DNA of 64,000 nucleotides. It comes from Bacillota bacterium. GTDB taxonomy: Bacteria; Bacillota; UBA4882; UBA8346. Made by a program: the position numbers and the translations under genes. The notes beneath the pieces are model-generated. The model did no database searches, had not been told where the DNA came from, and saw only the letters and a list, made by a program, of their open reading frames with translations. The DNA is taken from NCBI GenBank assembly GCA_023392595.1, contig JAEVYU010000065.1, positions 1 through 64,000 of the forward strand, read 5' to 3'. Shown here one piece after another: positions 49,634 through 57,865 of this stretch; position 1 is the stretch's first letter, and every line of letters starts with the position of its first letter.

Positions 49634-51259
49634 ATGGCTGGAAAACAGATTTTATTTGATGAAAAAGCCCGCCACGCTCTGGAACGGGGCGTCAATACTC
49701 TGGCGGATGCCGTAAAAGTCACCCTGGGTCCCAAGGGCCGGAATGTAGTATTGGAGAAGAAATATGGTTCACCGACCATCACCAATGACGGCGTAACCAT
49801 TGCCAAAGAGATTGAAGTGAAAGATCCCTTCGAAAATATGGGAGCTCAACTTGCGAAAGAAGTTGCCACTAAAACCAACGATATCGCAGGGGATGGAACC
49901 ACCACCGCTACCTTACTCGCTCAAGCCATGGTACGGGAAGGTCTTAAGAATGTGGCTGCAGGCGCCAATCCTATGGTTTTGAAAAAAGGGATTGAAAAAG
50001 CAGTAGAGGTCGTCGTTGACGAAATCAAAAAAGTCAGCAAAAAAGTTGATAAAAAAGAATCCATCTCTCAAGTGGCGGCAATTTCCGCCGGGGATGAAGA
50101 AATCGGTAAACTCATCGCTGAAGCCATGGAAAAAGTGGGCAATGACGGTGTAATTACCGTGGAAGAATCCAAAACCATGGGCACCAACCTGGAAGTCGTC
50201 GAAGGAATGCAGTTTGATAAAGGTTATGTATCCCCTTATATGGTTACTGATCCGGAACGGTTGGAAGCCGTATTGGACAACCCTTACATCTTACTCACCG
50301 ATAAAAAGATCAATCTGATCAAAGATTTACTCCCAATCCTGGAAAAAGTAATGCAACGCGGCAAACCCCTTTTGTTGATTGCCGAAGATATCGAAGGCGA
50401 AGCCCTGGCCACCCTGGTTGTGAACAGACTCCGCGGTACTTTGAATATCGTCGCTGTGAAAGCCCCGGGATTTGGCGACCGTCGTGAAGCCATGCTGGCT
50501 GATATCGCCATCGTTACCGGCGGCCAGGTTATTTCCGAAAAAGTCGGCGCCACTTTGGAAAACACCACCCTGGAGATGTTGGGTGAAGCCCGTCAGGTGA
50601 AAGTGACCAAAGACGAAACCACCATTGTTGATGGTAAAGGCGATAAAAAAGAAATTACCGCCCGCATCGGTCAGATCAAAACCCAAATCAAAGACACCAC
50701 TTCCGATTATGATAAAGAAAAATTGCAAGAACGGCTGGCCAAATTATCAGGCGGTGTGGCTGTAATTCAAGTTGGTGCAGCTACCGAGACCGAAATGAAA
50801 GAGAAAAAATTCCGGATCGAAGATGCGCTTTCCGCAACCCGGGCTGCTGTTGAAGAAGGAGTAGTCCCCGGCGGTGGAGTCACCCTGTTACAGATCGCTC
50901 CCGCCCTGGATAAAGTGAAAGAAAGCGGCGATGTCGCCACCGGTATTTCGATCGTCCGGAAAGCCCTCACCGAGCCGTTGAAACAAATCGCTCAAAACGC
51001 CGGTGTTGAAGGTTCCATTGTGGTTGAAAAAGTTTCCTCCATGCCTGCTGGACAAGGATATAATGCCTTAACCGGCGAGTATGTGGATATGGTGAAGGCC
51101 GGTATCATCGACCCGGCCAAAGTAACCCGCGGCGCTTTACAAAATGCCGCCAGTATCGCAGCGATGGTGCTGACCACCGAATGCGTCGTGGCTGAAATCC
51201 CTGAAGAAAAACCCGCAGCTCCGGCTATGCCTGGCGGCGGAATGGGTATGGATTACTAA
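49634..51259 (+). CDS. groL: chaperonin GroEL
   Basis: A protein of 541 residues. NTLADAVKVTLGPKGRNV, the ATP-binding DGTTTATLLAQAM and the C-terminal PGGGMGMDY tail (GGM-rich) are typical. It folds proteins in an ATP-driven cage with GroES. The ATG lies behind TTGGAGG. A terminator hairpin follows the stop. Confidence 0.98.
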   Translation: MAGKQILFDEKARHALERGVNTLADAVKVTLGPKGRNVVLEKKYGSPTITNDGVTIAKEIEVKDPFENMGAQLAKEVATKTNDIAGDGTTTATLLAQAMVREGLKNVAAGANPMVLKKGIEKAVEVVVDEIKKVSKKVDKKESISQVAAISAGDEEIGKLIAEAMEKVGNDGVITVEESKTMGTNLEVVEGMQFDKGYVSPYMVTDPERLEAVLDNPYILLTDKKINLIKDLLPILEKVMQRGKPLLLIAEDIEGEALATLVVNRLRGTLNIVAVKAPGFGDRREAMLADIAIVTGGQVISEKVGATLENTTLEMLGEARQVKVTKDETTIVDGKGDKKEITARIGQIKTQIKDTTSDYDKEKLQERLAKLSGGVAVIQVGAATETEMKEKKFRIEDALSATRAAVEEGVVPGGGVTLLQIAPALDKVKESGDVATGISIVRKALTEPLKQIAQNAGVEGSIVVEKVSSMPAGQGYNALTGEYVDMVKAGIIDPAKVTRGALQNAASIAAMVLTTECVVAEIPEEKPAAPAMPGGGMGMDY

Positions 51260-51280
51260 GATAAGATTCTCTTCTCTTAC

Positions 51281-51308
51281 AAGAGCTGTCTCCATAGAGG
51301 CGGCTCTT
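51281..51308 (+). terminator. intrinsic terminator of groESL
   Basis: AAGAGC and GCTCTT close a stem with additional GTCTC/AGGCG pairing and a short T run after it on the plus strand. Confidence 0.7.
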
Positions 51309-51452
51309 TTCTTATAAAAAACAAAATATCCTCGGGCATACCCCGGGAATATTATATTTACTTGCCTTCCGGCCTAAAATAAGGCATAATGAAATCAACC
51401 GATGGATTATTTTCGCTACGCATCGATTGATAAAAACCCCCGAGGATCGGCA

Positions 51453-52772
51453 ATGACAAATCCGGCTATCGAACAACCCTATATAACGACCCCCGCTTTT
51501 CAAGACGCTCTCGACTGTATAGCGAGCGGTGCTCCGCTCACTTTCATATCCGGTAAAGCGGGCACCGGAAAATCAACCTTCACCAAACACGAACTAACCA
51601 ATCTTTCCGGTAATACGGTCTTTCTCTCCCCTACCGGTATTGCGGCTTTAAATATCGGAGGACAGACCATTCACTCCTTTTTCAACTTAGAACACGGTAT
51701 GCTTTACCCGGAACGCATCAAGGAAAGCCGGCAGCCACAAATTTATAAAAAAGTAGACTATCTGGTCATTGATGAAATTTCCATGGTACGGGCGGATTTA
51801 ATGGATGCTGTCAATTATTCCCTCCAAATCAACCGCAAATCCTCCGAACCCTTTGGGGGCGTCAAGCTAATCCTGATTGGAGACCTCTATCAATTGCCAC
51901 CGGTGGTAGTCCGCGAGGAGCGCTCTGAATTTTGTCCCGGAGGGCGTTATAAAAACCGTTTTTTCTTCAATTCTCAGGCCATCCGTTCCGCAATCATCGG
52001 CGATTCATTTAAGTACATCAAATTTGAAGCTATTTTTCGCCAGGAGAACCAGGAATTCATTAACCTCTTGGAACAAGTCCGCCAGAGCAACCTCAGTCAA
52101 GGAATAATCCGCGCCTTAAATGAGCGGGTCACTGCCGCAAACATTATTGAACAACTGGATGAGGTTACAGTGTTAACCTGCACCAACGAAGCGGCCCAAG
52201 CTTACAATACCAGTAGACTGGAGGCGCTCATAACGCCAAAACGCCAGTACCAGGCAAATATTGAAGGGAAGTTCAGCCGGGAGGATTTTCCTACCCTACC
52301 CCTACTCTCTTTAAAAGTGGGGGCCAAAGTGATTTTCATCAAAAATGATCCCGGGAAAGCGTGGGTCAATGGAACTACCGGGGTCATCAAAGAACTTGGC
52401 CAGGATGAGCTGATTATTGAGGTGGGTGGAATTGATTATCCGGTATCCCGGGAAACCTGGGAAAAATATCAATATCATTTCAAGAACGGCAAAATCGAAA
52501 AAGACGTTATCGGCACCTTTAGCCAGTTTCCCCTGAAACTTGGCTGGGCTCTCACGATTCACAAGAGCCAGGGGCTTACCTTAAAAAACATTTACCTGGA
52601 TACCGGCAGAGGCGCCTTTGATTCCGGCCAAATCTATGTCGCCTTAAGCCGGGTGCGCAATTTGGAAAACCTTTACCTCAAGCAGCCGCTTTCTCAGCGG
52701 GAACTGTTAATCGATGAGGGAATTAAGGCTTTTCTTGAGTATATTGAGCGCTTTATCTGGCGGCAGTGTTGA
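51453..52772 (+). CDS. PIF1-type superfamily 1 DNA helicase
   Basis: A protein of 439 residues. The Walker A GKAGTGKSTF, the PIF1 motif VFLSPTGIAALNIGGQTIHSFF, the DEIS box YLVIDEISMVRADLMD, and GDLYQLPPV, together with the C-terminal ALTIHKSQGLTL and VALSRVRNLE, define a RecD/PIF1-like helicase. It should unwind DNA 5' to 3' and may act in replication-fork or mobile-element maintenance. ATG 51453 follows GAGGATC; upstream codons to 51402 are less well placed. It is a single gene behind groEL. Confidence 0.9.
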   Translation: MTNPAIEQPYITTPAFQDALDCIASGAPLTFISGKAGTGKSTFTKHELTNLSGNTVFLSPTGIAALNIGGQTIHSFFNLEHGMLYPERIKESRQPQIYKKVDYLVIDEISMVRADLMDAVNYSLQINRKSSEPFGGVKLILIGDLYQLPPVVVREERSEFCPGGRYKNRFFFNSQAIRSAIIGDSFKYIKFEAIFRQENQEFINLLEQVRQSNLSQGIIRALNERVTAANIIEQLDEVTVLTCTNEAAQAYNTSRLEALITPKRQYQANIEGKFSREDFPTLPLLSLKVGAKVIFIKNDPGKAWVNGTTGVIKELGQDELIIEVGGIDYPVSRETWEKYQYHFKNGKIEKDVIGTFSQFPLKLGWALTIHKSQGLTLKNIYLDTGRGAFDSGQIYVALSRVRNLENLYLKQPLSQRELLIDEGIKAFLEYIERFIWRQC

Positions 52773-52827
52773 TATTCAAAAAAAGTCCCATACCCACCGG
52801 AGCAGGAGCAACTGAAATGTCCGTCCG

Positions 52828-52978
52828 TCAGTTAGGCATGGAAAAAATGGCCCGCCGCCGCACGGTTTTTTTCTTGACCGTTAAGCATGATGCTAATTCC
52901 TCCGCTACCCGCATGGCATTAGGCCCCATCATGGTAGCTTTCAAAAAATTCCATGTTCTTCTGGTAATATAGAATCAT
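52828..52978 (-). pseudogene. 5' remnant of a SAM methyltransferase gene
   Basis: On the minus strand, after an AAAGGAA site and an ATG at 52978, one frame reads WNFLKATMMGPNAMRVAEEL.., very like the start of a class I methyltransferase family (MMGPN.MRI.EEL). The initial frame (MILYYQKNMEFF) is one base out of register, and the reading frame stops about 50 codons in, before any SAM-binding glycine loop. I infer a truncated, frameshifted relic. The plus-strand frame across it is a shadow. No intact downstream domain is present. Confidence 0.5.
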
Positions 52979-52994
52979 AAGCCAATTTCCTTTC

Positions 52995-53780
52995 TTAAAG
53001 AGTTTCATTAAACTCCCAGCCCTCATCACCGCTATAAATCATCCGTTTGGTCATGCCTCCGTCGACGGTGATGTTTTGACCGGTAATAAAGGTATTTTCC
53101 TGGTCGCATAAAAACATTACCGCCCGCGCGATATCCATGGGGGCGCCGACCCGGCTGACCGGATGTTGAAGCTTATCGGCAAGGCTGTGTTTGTTGTGAT
53201 ACTCGGTATCAAAGTTAGCCCTCACGTCGATCCAACCGGGACTCACACTGTTGACTCTTACCTTCCCCGCAAGACTGATCGCCAGGGCATGGGTCAAGGC
53301 CGAAATGCCGCCTTTGGCCGCGGTGTAACTTTCAGTATCCCGCTGCGACATGATGCTTCGGGTGGAAGAGATATTTACGATAGCCCCCTTATCGGAAAAA
53401 TGGTTTTGAAAAAGTTTAGCCAGCATATAGGGAGCTGTTACCCCCACTTTTAAAACATAATTAAAATCTTCATAGTCACAGCCGGAAATAATCCCTTTCC
53501 GGCTTAAACAGGCATTATTAATCAGAAAGTCAATCCGGCCATAGGTATCGATAACGCGTTTGGAGAATTCCTCCAAAACCTTATTTTCAGCAACATCCCC
53601 GGCATAAAAAAATCCTGCGCCGCCGCTGCCGGTAATGGCAGTCAGGGCTTTTTCCCCTGCTTCTTTATCCAAATCAATAAAAGCAACTTTTGCTCCGCGT
53701 TTAGCGAATTCAGTGACCAGGCAAAGACCGATTCCGTTGGCGCCACCGGTAATAACGCCAATCTTATCAATGAAATTCAT
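52995..53780 (-). CDS. short-chain dehydrogenase/reductase
   Basis: A classical SDR of 261 residues. The NAD(P) site is GVITGGANGIGLCLV (TGxxxGIG), NNACLSRKG is the NNAG-like motif, and the active site is S..Y-x-x-x-K in SSTRSIMSQRDTESYTAAKGG. The C-terminal FITGQNITVDGGM is standard. It oxidises or reduces an alcohol/ketone pair with NAD(P)(H); the substrate is unknown. ATG 53780 has GAGGTGGCGC upstream. It stands between copZ and the methyltransferase relic on the same strand. Confidence 0.92.
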   Translation of the reverse strand: MNFIDKIGVITGGANGIGLCLVTEFAKRGAKVAFIDLDKEAGEKALTAITGSGGAGFFYAGDVAENKVLEEFSKRVIDTYGRIDFLINNACLSRKGIISGCDYEDFNYVLKVGVTAPYMLAKLFQNHFSDKGAIVNISSTRSIMSQRDTESYTAAKGGISALTHALAISLAGKVRVNSVSPGWIDVRANFDTEYHNKHSLADKLQHPVSRVGAPMDIARAVMFLCDQENTFITGQNITVDGGMTKRMIYSGDEGWEFNETL

Positions 53781-53863
53781 GCGCCACCTCATTTCAGGAA
53801 ATAGACACCTATTTTCTTTCATTGTACCATAAAAACTTGGCGTAATAGAAAAGGCGCAACCCG

Positions 53864-53957
53864 AGTGCCGGTTTTCAATTTCAATTTGTGCATCCACTCT
53901 GCCCCAGTGCAGACCCTCACGACCTCAGTGCCGGTTTCAATTTCAATTGGTGCATCC
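53864..53957. repeat. two direct repeats of about 31 bp spaced by 31 bp
   Basis: AGTGCCGGTTTCAATTTCAA.. runs at 53864-53895 and again at 53927-53957, with two differences (an extra T, and T versus G). The spacer is about 31 bases. In reverse complement the core ends in ATTGAAAC, like some CRISPR repeats. There are only two copies and no cas gene. Confidence 0.5.
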
Positions 53958-53958
53958 G

Positions 53959-54174
53959 TTATAGCGGATGAATTGCAGTTGCCTCATATCCGGCTTCCTC
54001 AATAGCCTCTTTTAAACTTAAATCCGTTACGTTGTCGCTTCCTTCAACCGTCGCATTTTTACCAACCAAATCGACTTCCACGCGGCTAACTCCGGATACC
54101 CCTTTCAATGCTTCCTCAACATGTTTTACGCAATGACCGCAGCTCATTCCTTCGATCGTAATCTGTTTTTTCAT
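53959..54174 (-). CDS. copZ: copper chaperone CopZ-like heavy-metal-binding protein
   Basis: A protein of 71 residues, a single HMA domain. ITIEGMSCGHCVKHVEEAL has the metal-binding CxxC at Cys12 and Cys15 preceded by the GM that marks this fold. It should carry Cu(I) to a transporter or to the CsoR regulator. It lies 30 bases downstream of csoR on the same strand. The copper-exporting CopA that normally accompanies the pair is not here; the P-ATPase at 44372-47068 is a calcium type. Confidence 0.93.
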   Translation of the reverse strand: MKKQITIEGMSCGHCVKHVEEALKGVSGVSRVEVDLVGKNATVEGSDNVTDLSLKEAIEEAGYEATAIHPL

Positions 54175-54204
54175 GATTGAAATCTCCTTTTTATTTAATC
54201 CTTT

Positions 54205-54477
54205 TCAGGTCCTGTCCAGATACTTATCCAAGATATAAAGTATCTCATCGATTTTTTCATCGCCTTTTCCTTCCATCATTCCACTGACTACACAATGGTG
54301 CATATGATTCTTTAATATTTTCATATTCGCCTTCTTCAAAAGGGACTGTACCGAAATGATCTGCTTTGCTATGTCGATGCAGTATCTTTCTTCATCAATC
54401 ATCTTCAATATACCGTCAATTTGTCCCCTGGCGGTTTTCAATCGATTGACGACTTCAGCATCATCCTTATGCTGCAT
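54205..54477 (-). CDS. csoR: copper-sensing repressor CsoR
   Basis: A protein of 90 residues of the CsoR/FrmR/RcnR four-helix family. The ligand spacing Cys33-(24)-His58-(3)-Cys62 (in ERYCIDIAKQ and NHMHHCVVS) matches copper-binding CsoR rather than nickel RcnR. Cu(I) binding releases the repressor from DNA. It is the first gene before copZ. A GC-rich segment (CCCCTCCCCGGGAGGG) lies about 40 bases upstream of the start, compatible with a CsoR operator. Confidence 0.9.
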   Translation of the reverse strand: MQHKDDAEVVNRLKTARGQIDGILKMIDEERYCIDIAKQIISVQSLLKKANMKILKNHMHHCVVSGMMEGKGDEKIDEILYILDKYLDRT

Positions 54478-54612
54478 TCCTAATTTTCCTTTCTTATATC
54501 GCCCTTAACCGTCCCCCTCCCCGGGAGGGATCATCAATTATCTTACCACCTTTTAATAGGATAGACAATAGATCATTTTTAAATTGACAGATATTTTTTA
54601 GCCAAAAAAACA

Positions 54613-54638
54613 ACCCGTCTAAGTCGTCTTAGACGGGT
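54613..54638 (-). terminator. intrinsic terminator of the HU gene
   Basis: ACCCGTCTAAG-tcgt-CTTAGACGGGT is a perfect 11-bp stem; a run of seven T follows on the minus strand, about 25 bases beyond the HU stop. Confidence 0.93.
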
Positions 54639-54662
54639 CCAGGGTCAATCAAGTTTGTTTAA

Positions 54663-54941
54663 TTATTTCTTGGCCACTGAATCTTTTAAAGCTTTACCGG
54701 CTTTAAATACCGGCACTTTACGGGCAGCAATTTTAATTACTTTACCGGTTTGCGGATTGCGGCCATTCCGAGCTTCTCTTTTTTTAACATCAAAGCTTCC
54801 AAAGCCAATTAATTGGACTTTATTCCCTTTGGTAAGAGATCCTTTAATTGCTTCTACCATTGCATCAATGGCTTGACCCGAAGCTTTTTTAGTTAATTTT
54901 GTTTTAGATGCCACTTTGTCAATTAGTTCTGTCTTCGTCAA
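54663..54941 (-). CDS. hup: DNA-binding protein HU
   Basis: A protein of 92 residues. TKTELIDKVASKTKLTKK, IGFGSFDVKKREARNGRNPQ and TGKVIKIAARKVPVFKAGK are canonical HU sequences, including the DNA-clasping proline arm. It compacts the nucleoid and bends DNA. The start lies behind TTAGGAGGCG. It is a single gene with its own strong terminator. Confidence 0.98.
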   Translation of the reverse strand: MTKTELIDKVASKTKLTKKASGQAIDAMVEAIKGSLTKGNKVQLIGFGSFDVKKREARNGRNPQTGKVIKIAARKVPVFKAGKALKDSVAKK

Positions 54942-55357
54942 ACAAATCGCCTCCTAAATTTAATGAACATTGGGGTAACACCTGCATTGGCTGCAACCGT
55001 TTTTCTGACCCCCGCTAGATTAATATTCGGTAATAATTATATAAACTTTATAGTTAATTTTAGCGGTTTTGCAATTTTACAATTCTTGAAAGGCAACTTA
55101 ATACTGATCATATTATAACCTATTTCTTTAAACTTTAATTTTATTAAGGATCTAGAGCTGATTGACAATGGAACTCCCCAGACAGAAAACAGTTTCACAA
55201 TCTTTTACGCGAAATTTCCTTATTCATACATGTTTCTAATTAAAAAACTACAGGTGGCAAGATTCGCCTCCTGTAGTCAAAGAGTTAACTCCATAAAAAT
55301 ATCTTAATCACTGGATTCATTAATGGGTGTAAGCTTCCTCAAAACGGAACCATCTTT
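54942..55357. other. long intergenic region between the DUF1292 and HU genes
   Basis: It holds the DUF1292 terminator (55247-55277) and, nearer HU, a TATAAT-like -10 on the minus strand around 55034-55040. The rest is AT-rich, with no RNA gene or reading frame that I can support. Confidence 0.4.
55247..55277 (-). terminator. intrinsic terminator of the DUF1292 gene
   Basis: ACTACAGG and CCTGTAGT pair, with an additional inner GGC/GCC pairing; six T follow on the minus strand. Confidence 0.85.
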
Positions 55358-55669
55358 TTATTGATTTTCCTGTTTCGTTACGGAAGGACTACCATCTTCT
55401 TCGTCGGCCTCTTCCAATTCATCAAGCGCTTCACAGACCTTAGCAAACTCATCGTCATCTTCAATGTCAACTAGAACTTCTTCGCCTTCTTCATCTGCTT
55501 CAATACGGAAAATCACTGCCTCTTCCTGTTCTTCCTCACTTTCTTGCTCCTCAGGTACCATTACTGCATACTTGGCCTCGTCGACTTCCACGATATTTAA
55601 TAGATTAAAGCGATGTTCATGCCCTTCCTCATCAACCAAAGTTATCCAGTTTGTTTCTTGTTCAGCCAT
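55358..55669 (-). CDS. DUF1292 family acidic protein
   Basis: A protein of 103 residues. NWITLVDEEGHEHRFNLLNI, YAVMVPEE and AVIFRIEADEEGEEVLVDI follow the DUF1292 pattern; nearly a third of the residues are Glu or Asp, and the tail is disordered-looking. Firmicutes members (YrzB-like) stand beside ruvX, as here. The function is not established. The start has a GGAGGAAAT site. Confidence 0.9.
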   Translation of the reverse strand: MAEQETNWITLVDEEGHEHRFNLLNIVEVDEAKYAVMVPEEQESEEEQEEAVIFRIEADEEGEEVLVDIEDDDEFAKVCEALDELEEADEEDGSPSVTKQENQ

Positions 55670-55831
55670 TTTTATTTCCTCCTATTTATATTCATTCGCC
55701 AATTTTTTTACGGCAAATTCTCTACCAAACTTTACAGTTTATGCCGGTCTAATTTGGATTATATCCTTTTGAAGCAATTGAATTGCTTCTCAAAAATATC
55801 TATATTGGGATCGCTTTGCTATTTTGCCCTC

Positions 55832-56260
55832 TCAAGTCATCTTAATACCTTTTTTAAAATCCAAAAAGTTTTGTAGAATAATGGTGGCTGCGACTTGATC
55901 GACTTTCCCTTTCCGTTGTTTCCGAGACAAATCAGCCTCAATTAATAAACGTTGCGCCGAAGCTGTCGATAATCGTTCATCCCAGTATTCGATGGGAATA
56001 CCCGATAACTTATTTAAGGCCAGACCAAAATTCCGTGCTTTATCTGCCATAATTCCTTCCGTGCCATTCATATGTTTGGGTAAACCTAAAACCACACCAT
56101 CAATCTCGTAGTCTTGAATCACCTGCTGAAGATAGTTTAAGTCTTGCTTTAAAGAACCCTTGCGGTGCCAAACAGTGAAAGGTTGTGCCGTTAATTCCAG
56201 AGGGTCACTGATTGCAAGGCCAATTCGCCGTTCTCCTAAGTCCAGTCCCAACCAACGCAT
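55832..56260 (-). CDS. ruvX: RuvX/YqgF, putative pre-16S rRNA nuclease
   Basis: A protein of 142 residues with an RNase H-like fold. WLGLDLGERRIGLAISDP is the N-terminal catalytic strand and IEYWDERLSTASAQRLL the second acidic motif; DQVAATIILQNFLD closes the site. It matures 16S rRNA and may act on Holliday junctions. It precedes the DUF1292 gene by about 160 bases on the same strand and follows the gp47-like gene. Confidence 0.95.
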   Translation of the reverse strand: MRWLGLDLGERRIGLAISDPLELTAQPFTVWHRKGSLKQDLNYLQQVIQDYEIDGVVLGLPKHMNGTEGIMADKARNFGLALNKLSGIPIEYWDERLSTASAQRLLIEADLSRKQRKGKVDQVAATIILQNFLDFKKGIKMT

Positions 56261-56338
56261 ATTTGCTCTCCAATTTACTTATTTTCCGAATATTCTTGGT
56301 TATCCCGAAAGAAATAAAGAAAGAATTCCCGTCGGTCC

Positions 56339-57865
56339 TTAATTTATTTTTGGACCTGCCGGAAGTAAAATCCGAATTTGAAAGCCAAAATTGGGTAAGG
56401 TAGTCCGTGAGCCTTCAATTTTAAATTTAGTATCCGCAATCTCATTTTGGCGGGCCAGAATATCCTGAGCCTCCATGACAAGTTTTCCCTTAATTAAATT
56501 TCTAATTGCCCCTGGATCCAGCAGACCTCTGATTTGCCCCTGCCCTTCCAATTCTAGCTTTGCATTTTGATCATCATATTGGGTAAGTTTCATGGATACC
56601 AAAGCCGCTTTATGATCTTGGGCCTCAAAACGAACCGGAATTTCCTTTTTAAACTGCCCGCTTAAAAATTTATGTATTCCTACTGCAGTAGGAGCCAAGA
56701 CCTTCACTTGGTACTCAATAACGGTTTCTACAGAATCACTTTCGGCGCCAATATCCGGTTTACTCGTTATATGAATGATTTCGGTTTTTATAAGATCTTG
56801 TATATAAACATAGTCTTTATTAACCATACTCCGCGCTTGATCGGCAAATGAAAGCTGCATTTGTTTACCGGCCTCATCTTCGCCTTTTTTTACATCATTC
56901 AGATCCACAATCGCCACTTGTTTATCCATGCCATTCCGTGTGGGGAGCGGGTTCGTTATTTTTAATAGACTATTATATCTTCCTTCAATGCTGGTAATCG
57001 ATTTAGCCGGCTGATTACCGGCTGTGCCTCTTTGATCGGCGGTTATAGAAACTTCCGCTTTTCCATAATTCTCTCCAATTACAATTCCCAGTTCTTTTTT
57101 GGTGACTTTTTTAGGGATTAATACGTCGCTATCGGTACGGAAACGGATTCCGTACTTCCCGTAGAGAATACTTCCTTTAGGAAGTAAAACCGGCTGATTC
57201 GAACCATTGATAATCATTACTTTACCAACAGCTGCCGTAACACCGACAAACTTTCGTCCGGTGGTCACAGTTTGCGTGGCAACCGTAAAATTCTGTATCA
57301 ACTCTTCTGCCGGTATATTCCCATGAACAATATCGGCATCCGTGAAGGCACTTCCTATTTGAACCGCTGATTTAAAAGTCAATGTTTTAATTTTAGGGTA
57401 TACGGTGACGACTGCCTTGGGTTGTAAAAACCACCATATGGCCATGACTAAAGTAAATAGCAACAGGACCATTGCAGGGATCATCCGACTATATTGAGAA
57501 GTTTTAAACGATATAGGCTTTCCGTTTGGGGATACGGACCTGGTGGCGCTTTTAATTTCCTCCCCGGAATCTGCTTCATAGGGTGAAGGAACGGCACTCA
57601 TTTGGTTATCCCGGCTCCAAACTGTTGAAATTCCCAAACGTTGCGCTAATGAAATTAACGTTGGTTCAACCCCGTTGATAATGATTTCTTTTTCCTCTTC
57701 CTCGGCGTAAAATTTTAGTAACCGCAGGTTGATTTCATTGGTCAACAAGGAACAATTCTCAGGCACTTCAATCATTATTTCCGGTTCGGAACTGTTAATA
57801 ATTTCCCTTGCCAGTTGCTCAATTTTATAATCGGGATTCAATGGGATGGTTTTATGAATCCCCAT
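56339..57865 (-). CDS. bitopic membrane protein with baseplate J/gp47-like extracytoplasmic region
   Basis: A protein of 508 residues. Residues 1-125 are cytoplasmic and polar, one membrane helix lies at ~128-147 (MIPAMVLLLFTLVMAIWWFL), and about 360 residues are extracytoplasmic. The outer part contains repeats of beta-strands (VTTGRKFVGVTAAVGKVMII, LLPKGSILYGKYGIRFRTD, AEVSITADQRGTAGNQPA) as in proteins annotated as baseplate J/gp47 family, which also occur outside phages in Firmicutes. ATG 57865 follows AAAGGAG by 9 bases and overlaps the preceding alkaline-phosphatase-like gene by 14 bases. A joint envelope function is likely; what it does is unknown. Confidence 0.6.
   Translation of the reverse strand: MGIHKTIPLNPDYKIEQLAREIINSSEPEIMIEVPENCSLLTNEINLRLLKFYAEEEEKEIIINGVEPTLISLAQRLGISTVWSRDNQMSAVPSPYEADSGEEIKSATRSVSPNGKPISFKTSQYSRMIPAMVLLLFTLVMAIWWFLQPKAVVTVYPKIKTLTFKSAVQIGSAFTDADIVHGNIPAEELIQNFTVATQTVTTGRKFVGVTAAVGKVMIINGSNQPVLLPKGSILYGKYGIRFRTDSDVLIPKKVTKKELGIVIGENYGKAEVSITADQRGTAGNQPAKSITSIEGRYNSLLKITNPLPTRNGMDKQVAIVDLNDVKKGEDEAGKQMQLSFADQARSMVNKDYVYIQDLIKTEIIHITSKPDIGAESDSVETVIEYQVKVLAPTAVGIHKFLSGQFKKEIPVRFEAQDHKAALVSMKLTQYDDQNAKLELEGQGQIRGLLDPGAIRNLIKGKLVMEAQDILARQNEIADTKFKIEGSRTTLPNFGFQIRILLPAGPKIN

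Noticed and set aside
52766..52972. Plus-strand 68-codon frame as a gene
   Set aside because: It is antisense to the methyltransferase relic, which explains its composition; no ribosome binding site.
53864..53957. Calling a CRISPR array
   Set aside because: Only two repeats, no cas genes in 64 kb and no leader; reported only as a direct repeat.
56339..57865. Prophage baseplate gene
   Set aside because: No other phage genes; it has a membrane anchor and is coupled to an envelope protein gene.
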